From assembly GCA_030148745.1 (NCBI GenBank), contig JASBSV010000049.1:1-44971 (forward strand): 44,971 bases of DNA, read 5' to 3'. Within the stretch, counting starts at the first letter, position 1. Every line of letters begins with the position of its first letter. Positions 8,754-16,903 of the stretch are shown piece by piece. The notes beneath the pieces are model-generated. The model did no database searches, was not told the origin of the DNA, and worked only from the letters and a program-made list of their open reading frames with translations. Source of the DNA: Paracoccaceae bacterium. GTDB taxonomy: Bacteria > Pseudomonadota > Alphaproteobacteria > Rhodobacterales > Rhodobacteraceae. Made by a program: the position numbers and the translations under genes.

Positions 8754-9560
8754 TCAGCCATCCTGCGACAGGCGCGCGCGAAGCGACAGCAAATCGCTCC
8801 ATGCCTCGCGCTTCATGACCGGATTGCGCAACAGATAAGCAGGGTGGAACATCGGCAACACCGGCCGCCCCATCGCCTCGGCCCAGTTCCCGCGCAGCCG
8901 GGTGATGCCCTTTCGGCCCAAAATCGCCTGACAGGATGTATTGCCCATCGAGATCAGAAAATCAGGGGCGGCCAGTTCGATATGTCGTTCCAGAAACGGC
9001 ACCATCATCGCAATCTCTTCGGGCCGGGGATCGCGGTTCTGCGGCGGTCGCCACGGCATCACATTGGTGATGTACAAAGGCGCAAGCCCGCCGCCCTCGC
9101 CGCGCCCCAGACCGATAGCCGCAAACATCCGGTCCAGAAGCTGCCCGGCTCGCCCGACAAAGGGGCGCCCGGCGATATCCTCGTCCCGCCCCGGCGCTTC
9201 GCCCACGATCATCACGCGCGCGCCCGGCTGACCGTCCGAGAACACAAGATTGCGCGCGCCCTGACGCAAATCGCAATGCTCATAGCTTTCCATCGCTACG
9301 CGCAGCGCTTCAATCGTGCCCGCCGCGCCAGCCGCCTGGCGCGCTGCCGCAACCGCATCCTGCGCGCCCGCCGCCGGCTCAGGCGCCACCGGCCCGGGGC
9401 TGGCGGCAACGGGCGAAGCGGGATCGCTCACCGGCGCCGCCTGCACAGATGCAAGCTCAAAGCGATCGATGGGCTCATCCCCGATCGCCTCGGTCGCGCC
9501 CAGTTCAACCTGCCACTCCAACAGCGCGCGCGCCTGCGCAAGACTCAGATCTTCGTACAT
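8754..9560 (-). CDS. Uracil-DNA glycosylase, family 4-like
   Basis: It removes uracil from DNA in base-excision repair. After a long Ala/Pro-rich linker (about 40-80), the UDG core shows GEAPGRDED (120-128), [27 protein letters not shown] and HPAYLLRNP (239 on). Only two cysteines occur in the whole protein (Cys96 and Cys210), so the four-cysteine 4Fe-4S ligand set of thermophile family-4 enzymes is not complete. This fits the divergent alphaproteobacterial branch. Start: the ATG at 9560 is used. A TTG at 9566 is 6 nt behind a GGGGG tract and could also be the start, adding two residues. Confidence 0.85.
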   Translation of the reverse strand: MYEDLSLAQARALLEWQVELGATEAIGDEPIDRFELASVQAAPVSDPASPVAASPGPVAPEPAAGAQDAVAAARQAAGAAGTIEALRVAMESYEHCDLRQGARNLVFSDGQPGARVMIVGEAPGRDEDIAGRPFVGRAGQLLDRMFAAIGLGRGEGGGLAPLYITNVMPWRPPQNRDPRPEEIAMMVPFLERHIELAAPDFLISMGNTSCQAILGRKGITRLRGNWAEAMGRPVLPMFHPAYLLRNPVMKREAWSDLLSLRARLSQDG

Positions 9561-9703
9561 CCCCAAAATCTACCCCCGTTCAGGCAAAAGCTAAACCTCC
9601 TCTTCCACTTGGTACAAATATCCCTGCCAGAGGCAGGCCAAACCGCACCCGCGTCACCTCCTGGCACGACCGCGCCTCGACCGCGGCAAGCACATTTCAC
9701 CCT

Positions 9704-9732
9704 TTGACCCCACGCTTTGGCCCAACTATAAG
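9704..9732 (+). promoter_or_regulatory. Sigma-70-type promoter for pyrB-pyrC'
   Basis: TTGACC (9704-9709) and TATAAG (9727-9732) are separated by exactly 17 bp, close to consensus for both hexamers. Initiation near 9739 would leave a leader of only about 20 nt before the pyrB ATG at 9758. That is too short for a PyrR-type or UTP-sensing attenuator, so regulation by leader folding is unlikely here. Confidence 0.7.
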
Positions 9733-9757
9733 CCCAGAAAATCGGGGACAGCTGCAA

Positions 9758-10693
9758 ATGACCTTCCGCCAAAAGCATCTTCTGGGGATTGAACCTCTGG
9801 CCCCCGATGAGATCACCACGCTTCTGGATCTTGCCGATCACTATGTCTCGCTGAACCGCGGCGAGCACAAGCATTCCGACGTCCTGACCGGCCGCACCCA
9901 GATCAACATGTTCTTCGAAAACTCGACCCGCACTCAGGCGTCTTTCGAGATCGCCGGCAAGCGTCTGGGTGCCGATGTGATGTCGATGGCGATGCAGGCC
10001 TCGTCAATCAAAAAGGGCGAAACGCTGATCGACACGGCACTGACGCTGAACGCGATGCACCCCGATCTTCTGGTCGTGCGCCACCCGCATTCGGGTGCGG
10101 TCAATCTGTTGGCGGAAAAAGTCAATTGCGCGGTGCTGAACGCTGGCGACGGGCGCCACGAACACCCCACGCAGGCCCTGCTGGACGCGCTGACCATTCG
10201 CCGGGCCAAGGGGCGGCTGCACCGCCTGACAATCGCCATTTGCGGCGATATCGCCCATTCGCGCGTTGCCCGATCGAACCTGATGCTTCTGGGCAAGATG
10301 GAAAACCGCATTCGCCTTATCGGCCCGCCCACCCTGATGCCCGCCCGGATCGCCGAATTCGGGGTCGAAGTTTATGACGACATGCGCGAGGGCCTGCAAG
10401 ATGCCGATGTCGTCATGATGCTACGCCTTCAGCGCGAGCGTATGGACGGCGGGTTCATCCCCTCTGAGCGCGAGTATTATCACCGCTATGGCCTGGATGA
10501 GGAAAAGCTGAGCTTTGCCAAACCCGACGCCATCGTCATGCACCCCGGCCCGATGAACCGCGGCGTCGAAATCGATGGCACTCTGGCCGATGACATCAAC
10601 CGCTCGGTCATTCAGGAACAGGTTGAAATGGGGGTCGCCGTGCGCATGGCGGCGATGGATCTTCTGGCCCGCAACCATGGGGGCGCCTCATGA
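9758..10693 (+). CDS. pyrB: Aspartate carbamoyltransferase catalytic subunit
   Basis: It condenses carbamoyl phosphate with aspartate, the committed step of pyrimidine synthesis. The 311-residue sequence has the carbamoyl-phosphate loop [13 protein letters not shown] (STRT at 56-59), a [13 protein letters not shown] segment, and [11 protein letters not shown] near the C-terminus. The open frame runs far upstream, but the ATG at 9758, just behind a GGGGA and a strong promoter, gives the family N-terminus. The stop overlaps the start of the downstream dihydroorotase-like gene by 4 nt (ATGA), so the two are translationally coupled. No pyrI regulatory subunit is present. Confidence 0.96.
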   Translation: MTFRQKHLLGIEPLAPDEITTLLDLADHYVSLNRGEHKHSDVLTGRTQINMFFENSTRTQASFEIAGKRLGADVMSMAMQASSIKKGETLIDTALTLNAMHPDLLVVRHPHSGAVNLLAEKVNCAVLNAGDGRHEHPTQALLDALTIRRAKGRLHRLTIAICGDIAHSRVARSNLMLLGKMENRIRLIGPPTLMPARIAEFGVEVYDDMREGLQDADVVMMLRLQRERMDGGFIPSEREYYHRYGLDEEKLSFAKPDAIVMHPGPMNRGVEIDGTLADDINRSVIQEQVEMGVAVRMAAMDLLARNHGGAS

Positions 10694-11970
10694 ATATCCT
10701 GTTCACCAATGCCCGTCTGATCGATCCGCAGGCCGGAACAGACAGCGCCGGCTGGCTGTCCATAGAGGATGGGATCATCGCGGCCACCGGCACCGGCCGC
10801 CCGCCCTCGAACCACCGTCAAATCCACGACTGTAATGGCAAATGCCTCGCCCCCGGCATTGTCGATATCGGCGTCAAGGTCTGCGAGCCGGGCGAGCGTC
10901 ACAAGGAAAGCTTTCGCACCGCTGGCCTTGCCGCGGCCGCAGGCGGCGTAACCACCATGGTCACCCGCCCCGATACGATCCCCGTCATCGACAGCCCCGA
11001 AACACTGGAATTCGCCACCCGCCGCGCCGAGGCCGTATCGCCCGTGCGCATCGCCCCCATGGCCGCCCTGACCAAGGGGCGCGCCGGGCGCGAAATGGTC
11101 GAAATCGGTTTTTTGAAAGACGCCGGCGCTGTTGCGTTTTCAGACTGTGATCATGTCATCAGCGATACCAAAGTGTTCGTGCGCTGCCTGACATATGCCC
11201 GTGCGCTCGGCGCCTTGGTCATGGCCCATCCCCAGGATCCCGGATTATCCGCGGGCGCTGCTGCGACCTCGGGCAAATTCTCCACCCTGCGCGGGCTGCC
11301 ATCGGTATCGCCGATGGCCGAACGCCTAGGGCTTGAAAGGGACCTTGCGCTGGTCGAAATGACCGGCGCGCGCTATCACGCCGATAATCTTTCCAGCGCG
11401 GCCTCCCTTTCGGCATTCAAACGCGCCAAAGAGGCGGGCCTTGACGTCACAGCAGGCGTCAACATCCATCATCTGACGCTGAATGAACTGGACGTTGGCG
11501 ACTACAAGACATTCTTCAAGCTAAAACCACCACTTCGCTCCGAAGACGACCGCAGCGTCATGGTAGAGGCCGTCGAAACGGGGCTGATCGATATCATCTC
11601 GTCGATGCACACCCCGCAGGATGAAGAATCCAAGCGCCTGCCGTTTGAAGAGGCCGCCTCGGGCGCCGTCGCACTTGAAACGCTGCTGCCCGCCGCCATG
11701 CGCCTTTATCATTCCGGCGCCCTCGACCTGCCCGCGCTGTTTCGCGCCATGACGCTGAACCCCGCAAATCGCCTTGGCCTGCCGCAGGGCCGGCTGCAGG
11801 TGGGCGCCCCCGCCGATCTGATCCTGTTCGACCCTGATGCCCCCTTCGTTCTCGACCGCGCGACCCTTCGGTCGAAATCCAAGAACACGCCCTTTGACGG
11901 CGCCCGGATGGAAGGCCGGGTACTGGCCACCTATGTCGCGGGCCGTCAGGTCTTCCCGCCACAGGCTTGA
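10690..11970 (+). CDS. pyrC: Dihydroorotase homologue lacking metal-site residues (pseudo-DHOase, PyrC')
   Basis: A 426-residue amidohydrolase-fold protein that would be named dihydroorotase by similarity, but the active site is degenerate. Where active enzymes carry the HxH zinc pair it reads [10 protein letters not shown] (60-69). The histidine of the usual HxxH-S-T segment is Asn in YHADNLSS. The catalytic Asp of the usual TDHAPH motif is Met306 in SSMHTPQ. The HH of NIHHLTLNE (260-261) remains. Inactive homologues like this (pyrC'/pyrX beside pyrB in pseudomonads) hold the ATCase trimers together instead of catalysing dihydroorotate formation. The 4-nt overlap with pyrB supports that structural role, and an active dihydroorotase should exist elsewhere in the genome. 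Confidence 0.85.
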   Translation: MNILFTNARLIDPQAGTDSAGWLSIEDGIIAATGTGRPPSNHRQIHDCNGKCLAPGIVDIGVKVCEPGERHKESFRTAGLAAAAGGVTTMVTRPDTIPVIDSPETLEFATRRAEAVSPVRIAPMAALTKGRAGREMVEIGFLKDAGAVAFSDCDHVISDTKVFVRCLTYARALGALVMAHPQDPGLSAGAAATSGKFSTLRGLPSVSPMAERLGLERDLALVEMTGARYHADNLSSAASLSAFKRAKEAGLDVTAGVNIHHLTLNELDVGDYKTFFKLKPPLRSEDDRSVMVEAVETGLIDIISSMHTPQDEESKRLPFEEAASGAVALETLLPAAMRLYHSGALDLPALFRAMTLNPANRLGLPQGRLQVGAPADLILFDPDAPFVLDRATLRSKSKNTPFDGARMEGRVLATYVAGRQVFPPQA

Positions 11971-12022
11971 CCGGCACCACATCCCCGGCGCAGGCTTGGC
12001 ACGACAGGAAATTCACAGACCC

Positions 12023-12637
12023 ATGCCCGAACTCACGACAAGCCTTCCGCTGCTCGGCCTGACCGCCATACTCGCCTATCTTCTCGGATCGGTGCCTTTT
12101 GGCATCGTCTTCGCGCGCACCTTCGGCCTTGGCGACCTGCGCCGGATCGGATCGGGCAATATCGGGGCTACGAATGTCCTGCGCACCGGCCATAAACCGG
12201 CCGCCTTCCTGACCCTGATCATGGATGCCGGAAAAGGCGGTATCGCGGTTCTTCTGGCCCGCGCCCTTCTGGCCGATGACGCCGCCCAGCTGGCCGCGCT
12301 CTTTGCGTTTCTGGGGCATCTTTTCCCGCTCTATCTGAAATTTCGCGGCGGCAAGGGCGTGGCCACCTTTCTGGGCACCGTTCTGGTCCTTGCCTTCCCG
12401 CTGGGCCTTGCCGCCTGCGCCACCTGGGCCGCCGTCGCCGCAGCCTTTCGCTATTCCTCGCTCGCCGCGCTCATGGCCGCAGCAGCCACCCCGCTGTTCA
12501 GCCTGCTGATCGGGCCGGGCTCTCTTTTTGTGCTGGCTCTCATCCTCGCGCTGCTGATCTTCCTGCGCCACAGCCAGAACATTCAGCGCCTGCTAAGCGG
12601 AAGCGAGCCCAAAATCGGCAAGAAAACCAAAGCTTGA
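12023..12637 (+). CDS. plsY: Glycerol-3-phosphate acyltransferase PlsY
   Basis: A 204-residue inner-membrane enzyme that transfers an acyl group from acyl-phosphate to glycerol-3-phosphate, the first step of phospholipid synthesis. The three PlsY motifs are visible: LLGSVPFGIVFA near the start, GSGNIGATNVLRTG, and FRGGKGVATFLGT in the last third. Several hydrophobic helices span the rest. The ATG at 12023 gives the standard N-terminus; the open frame continues upstream without support. It follows pyrC' by 52 bp on the same strand. Confidence 0.95.
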   Translation: MPELTTSLPLLGLTAILAYLLGSVPFGIVFARTFGLGDLRRIGSGNIGATNVLRTGHKPAAFLTLIMDAGKGGIAVLLARALLADDAAQLAALFAFLGHLFPLYLKFRGGKGVATFLGTVLVLAFPLGLAACATWAAVAAAFRYSSLAALMAAAATPLFSLLIGPGSLFVLALILALLIFLRHSQNIQRLLSGSEPKIGKKTKA

Positions 12638-12693
12638 TTTTCCGCCGCTTTGCGCCAGACTTCTCTCAACCCTTGCTTACAGACGGTACCTTC

Positions 12694-13128
12694 ATGAGTT
12701 TCAATCAGGCCGTTCGCCTCTGCTTTCAGAAATACGTCACCTTTTCGGGCCGCGCACGGCGGGCCGAATACTGGTGGTTCATCCTTTTCCTTCTGATCGG
12801 CGGCACCGTCGCGTCGATACTGGATTCGGTCCTATTTGGCGCTTCGGTGGAAAACGTCGGCATACTTGGCGCACTATTCAATCTGGCTACGTTTCTTCCG
12901 TCGCTGGCAGTGGCGGCGCGCCGGCTTCACGACACAGACCGAACCGCCCTGTGGCTTCTGATTGCCTTCATACCCCTGATCGGCTGGATCGTTCTTCTGA
13001 TATTTTTCATTATCCCCGGAACATCCGGCACCAACAGGTTCGGCCCTGATCCGCTCAGCACCGGTGCGGGCGATGACGCGGGCTCCGAATTTACCCCAAG
13101 CTCGATCCCGCGCTCAGGGCGCGACTGA
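12694..13128 (+). CDS. DUF805 family membrane protein
   Basis: A 144-residue small membrane protein of unknown function. The DUF805 pattern is clear: FNQAVRLCFQKYVTFSGRARRAEYWWF, then three or four hydrophobic segments with the intervening ARRLHDTDRTALWLL and FIIPGTSGTNRFGPDP near the end. The ATG at 12694 matches this family start; an in-frame TTG overlapping the plsY stop would add 20 atypical residues. The tail after the last helix is short and polar. Confidence 0.88.
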   Translation: MSFNQAVRLCFQKYVTFSGRARRAEYWWFILFLLIGGTVASILDSVLFGASVENVGILGALFNLATFLPSLAVAARRLHDTDRTALWLLIAFIPLIGWIVLLIFFIIPGTSGTNRFGPDPLSTGAGDDAGSEFTPSSIPRSGRD

Positions 13129-13138
13129 CGCAAGCCCC

Positions 13139-13159
13139 TTCTTCTTTGCATAAATACTC
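13139..13159 (+). repeat. Short intergenic repeat, copy 1
   Basis: TTCTTCTTTGC-N2-AAATACTC lies in the 60-bp gap between the convergent DUF805 and gshA genes. It recurs at 25638-25658 with only the two internal bases (AT against CC) different. Both copies sit just past the 3' end of a minus-strand gene (gshA, glpK) in the same relative orientation. A family of 3'-end intergenic elements is inferred from two copies only. Confidence 0.45.
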
Positions 13160-13188
13160 GGCGGCCCTACCCCGCCACCGGCGCAAGC

Positions 13189-14559
13189 TCAATAACTATA
13201 GGCGTCATAAATCTTCGACAGATCCCCGCCCCAGTCGCCATGGTAATGCTCCAATAGCTCATCGGCCGGCGTCTTGCCGGTTTCAAGCGTCTCTTTCAGC
13301 GCATTCAGAAAATGGGTCTCATCGGGGACCATGCCGCCCGCACCCGGACGCGCCCGCGCCTTCAGCCCGCTCTCGGCAATGGCCACGACTTCACGCGCCA
13401 GATCATGCATCGATATATCGCCCACCCGCGCCTGAAGACCATCGACCGAGGCTGCAACCCTCAGCGCCTGGCGCGTATCAGCATCCCAGCTTTTGAACAA
13501 ATCGCTGGCCGCATCCAGCGCATTCTGGTCATAGCACAACCCAACCCAAAGCGCCGGCAATGCGCAAAGCCGCCTCCAAGGGCCGCCATCGGCGCCGCGC
13601 ATCTCGATGAATTTCTTGAGCCGGGCTTCGGGGAAAACCGTCGTCAGATGATCGGCCCAGTCGCTCAGCGTTGGGATCTCTCCCGGAAGCGCAGGCAGCC
13701 TGCCTTGCAGAAAATCCCGGAACGACTGGCCCAGCGCATCGATATATTTGCCGTCCCGATAGACGAAATACATCGGCACATCCAAAACATATTCCACCCA
13801 GCGCTCAAATCCGAAACCCTCTTCAAACACGAAAGGCAGCATTCCGGTGCGGGCATCGTCCAGACTACGCCAGATCCGGCTGCGCCAGCTTTTGTGACCA
13901 TTGGGCTTGCCTTCGAAGAACGGCGAGTTGGCAAAAAGCGCCACCGCGACCGGCTGCAGCGCCAGCGCCACGCGCATCTTTTGCACCATGTCCGCCTCGG
14001 ACGAAAAATCGAGGTTCACCTGAACGGTGCAGGTACGCCGCATCATCTGCGTGCCATGGGTGCCGACGCGCTGCATATAGGCGTCCATCAGCGCATAGCG
14101 CCCCTTGGGCATCAGCGGCATCTGCTCATGCGTCCATTCGGGTGCGGCGCCCAAGCCGATAAAGCCCGCGCCGATCCGGTCGGCCACGGATTTCACTTCG
14201 GCCAGATGCTGATTAACCTCATCACAGGTTTCGTGAATCGTCTCCAGCGGCGCGCCGGAAAGTTCCAGCTGCCCCCCCGGCTCAAGCGATATATTCGCCC
14301 CGTCCTTGACCAGGCCGATGATATGCCCCGCCTCTTCCAGCGGGCTCCAGCCGAACCCGTCGCGCAGCCCCTCAAGGATCGCCTTGATCGAGCGGTCGCC
14401 ATCATAGGGCAGCGGCAGATGGGTATCTTTGCAATAGCCGAACTTTTCGTGCTCGGTGCCGATACGCCAGTCTTCCTTAGGCTTACAGCCATCTTCCAGA
14501 TAGCCGGCAAGCTGCGATACATCCTCGATCGGCCCGCCGCCGGTTTGTGGAATGGACAT
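13189..14559 (-). CDS. gshA: Glutamate-cysteine ligase (plant/alphaproteobacterial type)
   Basis: It joins glutamate and cysteine using ATP, the first and rate-setting step of glutathione synthesis, in the cytoplasm. At 456 residues it matches the plant-like GCL group common in alphaproteobacteria. Motifs include GTEHEKFGY (35-42), ANISLEPGGQLELSGAP in the substrate site, and RTCTVQVNLDF. The start ATG at 14559 is followed by a short flexible leader (MSIPQTGGGPIED). It lies downstream of the rsmE/unknown membrane protein pair on the same strand, with a 63-bp gap. Confidence 0.95.
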   Translation of the reverse strand: MSIPQTGGGPIEDVSQLAGYLEDGCKPKEDWRIGTEHEKFGYCKDTHLPLPYDGDRSIKAILEGLRDGFGWSPLEEAGHIIGLVKDGANISLEPGGQLELSGAPLETIHETCDEVNQHLAEVKSVADRIGAGFIGLGAAPEWTHEQMPLMPKGRYALMDAYMQRVGTHGTQMMRRTCTVQVNLDFSSEADMVQKMRVALALQPVAVALFANSPFFEGKPNGHKSWRSRIWRSLDDARTGMLPFVFEEGFGFERWVEYVLDVPMYFVYRDGKYIDALGQSFRDFLQGRLPALPGEIPTLSDWADHLTTVFPEARLKKFIEMRGADGGPWRRLCALPALWVGLCYDQNALDAASDLFKSWDADTRQALRVAASVDGLQARVGDISMHDLAREVVAIAESGLKARARPGAGGMVPDETHFLNALKETLETGKTPADELLEHYHGDWGGDLSKIYDAYSY

Positions 14560-14622
14560 CTGAAAATTCTCCGCTCGGTGCTTTATGCGTGATCGCCTTG
14601 GTGAAGCGGGATGCGGCCGAAG

Positions 14623-15144
14623 TCAATGCAGGCGGCGACGCTCTTTGCTCCAGATCGCAAAGACGTTGGGCCCGGCGGCCGTGGCGGCCGCTGTGGCGGC
14701 CTGATAATTGACCCCCGGAAGCGCAGCAAGAGCATCGAACAAAGAGGCCACACCCTCGGCATTGCCCGGCACGCGCAGCGGCGCCGTGCCGTTGCCGTAA
14801 AACACCCACCAAAGATCAGCGCCCGCGCCGTTCTGGCCTGTGGTTTCAACCTCAACGCGCACCAAAGCATCGATGGATATGGCCGCCCCGCCAGTCGGCC
14901 CGAAATAGGTGATCTGACGCTCGTCCACCTCAACCAGCCCGGCGCCGCCGCCGCGAGCCGGAAAGCGCGCCCGGCGTATTCCGATCACGATGATCGCCAA
15001 GCCCCCAAGGATCAGGGCAAATGAGACATAGAGCAGAAATCCAAAGGTCGTCATCGCCCAATAAAGCCCCAGCGCCGACACAGCGACGCCCACCGCGACC
15101 TCGCGCCAGCGCCAGAGAAAAACGCGCGCTTCGGGGCGGATCAT
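14623..15144 (-). CDS. Unknown membrane protein coupled to rsmE
   Basis: A 173-residue protein of no recognised function. Two adjacent N-terminal membrane helices (VAVGVAVSALGLYWAMTTF and LLYVSFALILGGLAIIVIGI) are followed by a soluble beta-rich domain (GLVEVDERQITYFGPTGGAAI, then VEVETTGQ and WVFYGNGTAPLRVPG), like a small PH-type or membrane-anchored sensor fold. The start ATG at 15144 overlaps the rsmE stop by 4 nt (ATGA), so it is chosen over a start nine codons upstream. Coupling to rsmE and the position before gshA suggest co-expression, not a shared pathway. Confidence 0.75.
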   Translation of the reverse strand: MIRPEARVFLWRWREVAVGVAVSALGLYWAMTTFGFLLYVSFALILGGLAIIVIGIRRARFPARGGGAGLVEVDERQITYFGPTGGAAISIDALVRVEVETTGQNGAGADLWWVFYGNGTAPLRVPGNAEGVASLFDALAALPGVNYQAATAAATAAGPNVFAIWSKERRRLH

Positions 15145-15863
15145 TGCCAGTCTCCCATGGCGGCCTGCCACAGCGTGATCGCCGCTACGGCGGCGGTGTC
15201 GGCGCGTAATATCCGCGGGCCCAGTGATATTCGTGTCACCTGCGCCAGCGATCCCAGCCTTTCACGCTCTTTCGCGCTGAACCCGCCTTCGGGGCCGATC
15301 AGTATCGCCGCCGGCGCGGCGATATCCAGCGCCCGCAAATCCGACGACAGGCCCGCCGCTTCCTCGTCGCAAAATATCAGGTGGCGCCCCGCAGGCCAGC
15401 CCGCCAACAGCCGCTCCAGCGCCTCAAGCTCTGCAACCTCGGGAACAAAGGTGCCGCCGCATTGCTCTGCCGCCTCGATAGCATGGGCCTGCAACCGATC
15501 GCGGCGTAGCCGTTCGGCATTGGTATGATCGGTGCGCACAGGCAGGATCCGCGACGCGCCCAGTTCCGTGGCCTTTTCGACGATAAAATCGGTGCGCGCC
15601 TTTTTGATCGGGGCAAACAGCAGCCACAGATCCGGCGGCATCTGCAAGGCCTTGGTCTGGCGCTGTGGCAACAGTGCCCCCCGGCGTTTGCCCGCCTCGG
15701 CAACCTCGGCCCGCCATTCGCCGTCTCGTCCGTTGAAAACATGGACGGCATCGCCGATACCCAGCCGCATCACCGAAAAAAGATAATTCGCCTGATCCCG
15801 CGACAGCGGAACCGGTTGTCCCGCAGCCAGCGGGTGGTCTACATAAAGTCGAACCTCAGCCAT
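15141..15863 (-). CDS. rsmE: 16S rRNA (uracil1498-N3)-methyltransferase
   Basis: A 240-residue SPOUT-class RNA methyltransferase that methylates U1498 of 16S rRNA in assembled 30S subunits. The N-terminal PUA-like part has VRLYVDHPLAAGQPVPL and HVFNGRDGEWRAEV. The SPOUT knot motifs AILIGPEGGFSAKERE and ISLGPRILRADTAAVAAI bind S-adenosylmethionine. The ATG at 15863 gives the usual N-terminus; the longer open frame upstream would run into ubiA. It ends in a 4-nt overlap with the unknown membrane protein gene. Confidence 0.94.
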   Translation of the reverse strand: MAEVRLYVDHPLAAGQPVPLSRDQANYLFSVMRLGIGDAVHVFNGRDGEWRAEVAEAGKRRGALLPQRQTKALQMPPDLWLLFAPIKKARTDFIVEKATELGASRILPVRTDHTNAERLRRDRLQAHAIEAAEQCGGTFVPEVAELEALERLLAGWPAGRHLIFCDEEAAGLSSDLRALDIAAPAAILIGPEGGFSAKERERLGSLAQVTRISLGPRILRADTAAVAAITLWQAAMGDWQ

Positions 15864-15876
15864 GGAAGCGGACCAT

Positions 15877-16842
15877 ATGCGCGACAAGGCAAAGACGCCA
15901 GATCCCAAAGGACAGGTTGCCGATGCTGTCGCTGGCAATTGGGTGGACCGGCACGCGCCGGGCTTTGCGCGCCCTTATCTGCGGCTGTCGCGCGCCGACC
16001 GGCCGATAGGGACATGGCTTTTGCTGCTGCCGTGCTGGTGGGGTGTTCTTCTGGCGGCTGCGGCCACCGGCGCGCGGGCGCTGGATCTGTGGATCATTGC
16101 AGGAACCGCCGTTGGCGCATTTTTGATGCGGGGCGCGGGCTGCACCTGGAACGATATCACCGACAGGCATATCGACGCACAGGTCGCGCGAACCCGCTCG
16201 CGCCCCATTCCATCGGGACAGGTCAGTGTCAGGCAAGCGCTGCTCTGGCTTGCGGCGCAGGCGCTGATCGCCTTTGGCATCCTTCTGACATTCAATGAAG
16301 CGGCAATCGCCCTTGGCATCATATCGCTCGCCCCTGTCGCGATTTACCCTTTTGCAAAGCGTTTTACCTGGTGGCCGCAAGTCTTTCTGGGGCTTGCCTT
16401 TAACTGGGGTGCATTGCTGGGCTGGGCCGCCCATACCGGAAGCCTTTCGGCCGCACCGCTGTTCCTTTACCTGTCCGGTATCGCCTGGACCCTGTTTTAC
16501 GATACCATCTATGCCCATCAGGATATCGAAGACGACGCGCTGATCGGGGTCAAATCCACCGCGCGGCTGTTTGGCGCATCCTCGCGGCGGTGGCTTTTCG
16601 GTTTCATGATGCTGACCGTTCTTTTGATGGCGCTGGCGATCATCCTGGCCCTGGCGCCGACTGGCAACATACTCCAGCTGACAATCGCACTGGGCGGGCC
16701 ATGGGCCATGGGATGGCATATGACCTGGCAGATGCGGCGGCTGGACACCGACAATCCGGAAAGCTGCCTTGCCAATTTCCGGGCAAACCGGGACACCGGG
16801 CTGATCGTCGGGCTATTTTTTGCCATAGCGGTTTTCATATGA
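15877..16842 (+). CDS. ubiA: 4-hydroxybenzoate polyprenyltransferase
   Basis: A 321-residue integral membrane prenyltransferase that attaches the polyprenyl tail to 4-hydroxybenzoate in ubiquinone synthesis. Both Asp-rich Mg2+/diphosphate motifs are present: NDITDRHID in the first half and DTIYAHQDIEDD in the second. About eight hydrophobic helices are seen. Start: the ATG at 15877 has GCGGA 6 nt upstream. The in-frame ATG at 15862 lacks a ribosome site and would overlap the rsmE start codon. Either way the two divergent genes share almost no intergenic space. Confidence 0.94.
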   Translation: MRDKAKTPDPKGQVADAVAGNWVDRHAPGFARPYLRLSRADRPIGTWLLLLPCWWGVLLAAAATGARALDLWIIAGTAVGAFLMRGAGCTWNDITDRHIDAQVARTRSRPIPSGQVSVRQALLWLAAQALIAFGILLTFNEAAIALGIISLAPVAIYPFAKRFTWWPQVFLGLAFNWGALLGWAAHTGSLSAAPLFLYLSGIAWTLFYDTIYAHQDIEDDALIGVKSTARLFGASSRRWLFGFMMLTVLLMALAIILALAPTGNILQLTIALGGPWAMGWHMTWQMRRLDTDNPESCLANFRANRDTGLIVGLFFAIAVFI

Positions 16843-16903
16843 TTGAACCGGCGGGTTTCAGCGCTTAGACCATGGGCACCGCCAACAGTCCCGGACACAG
16901 CTG

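Noticed and set aside
13312-14592. 426-codon plus-strand open frame antisense to gshA
   Set aside because: The opposite strand is a full-length GCL with catalytic motifs; the antisense translation has no recognisable fold.
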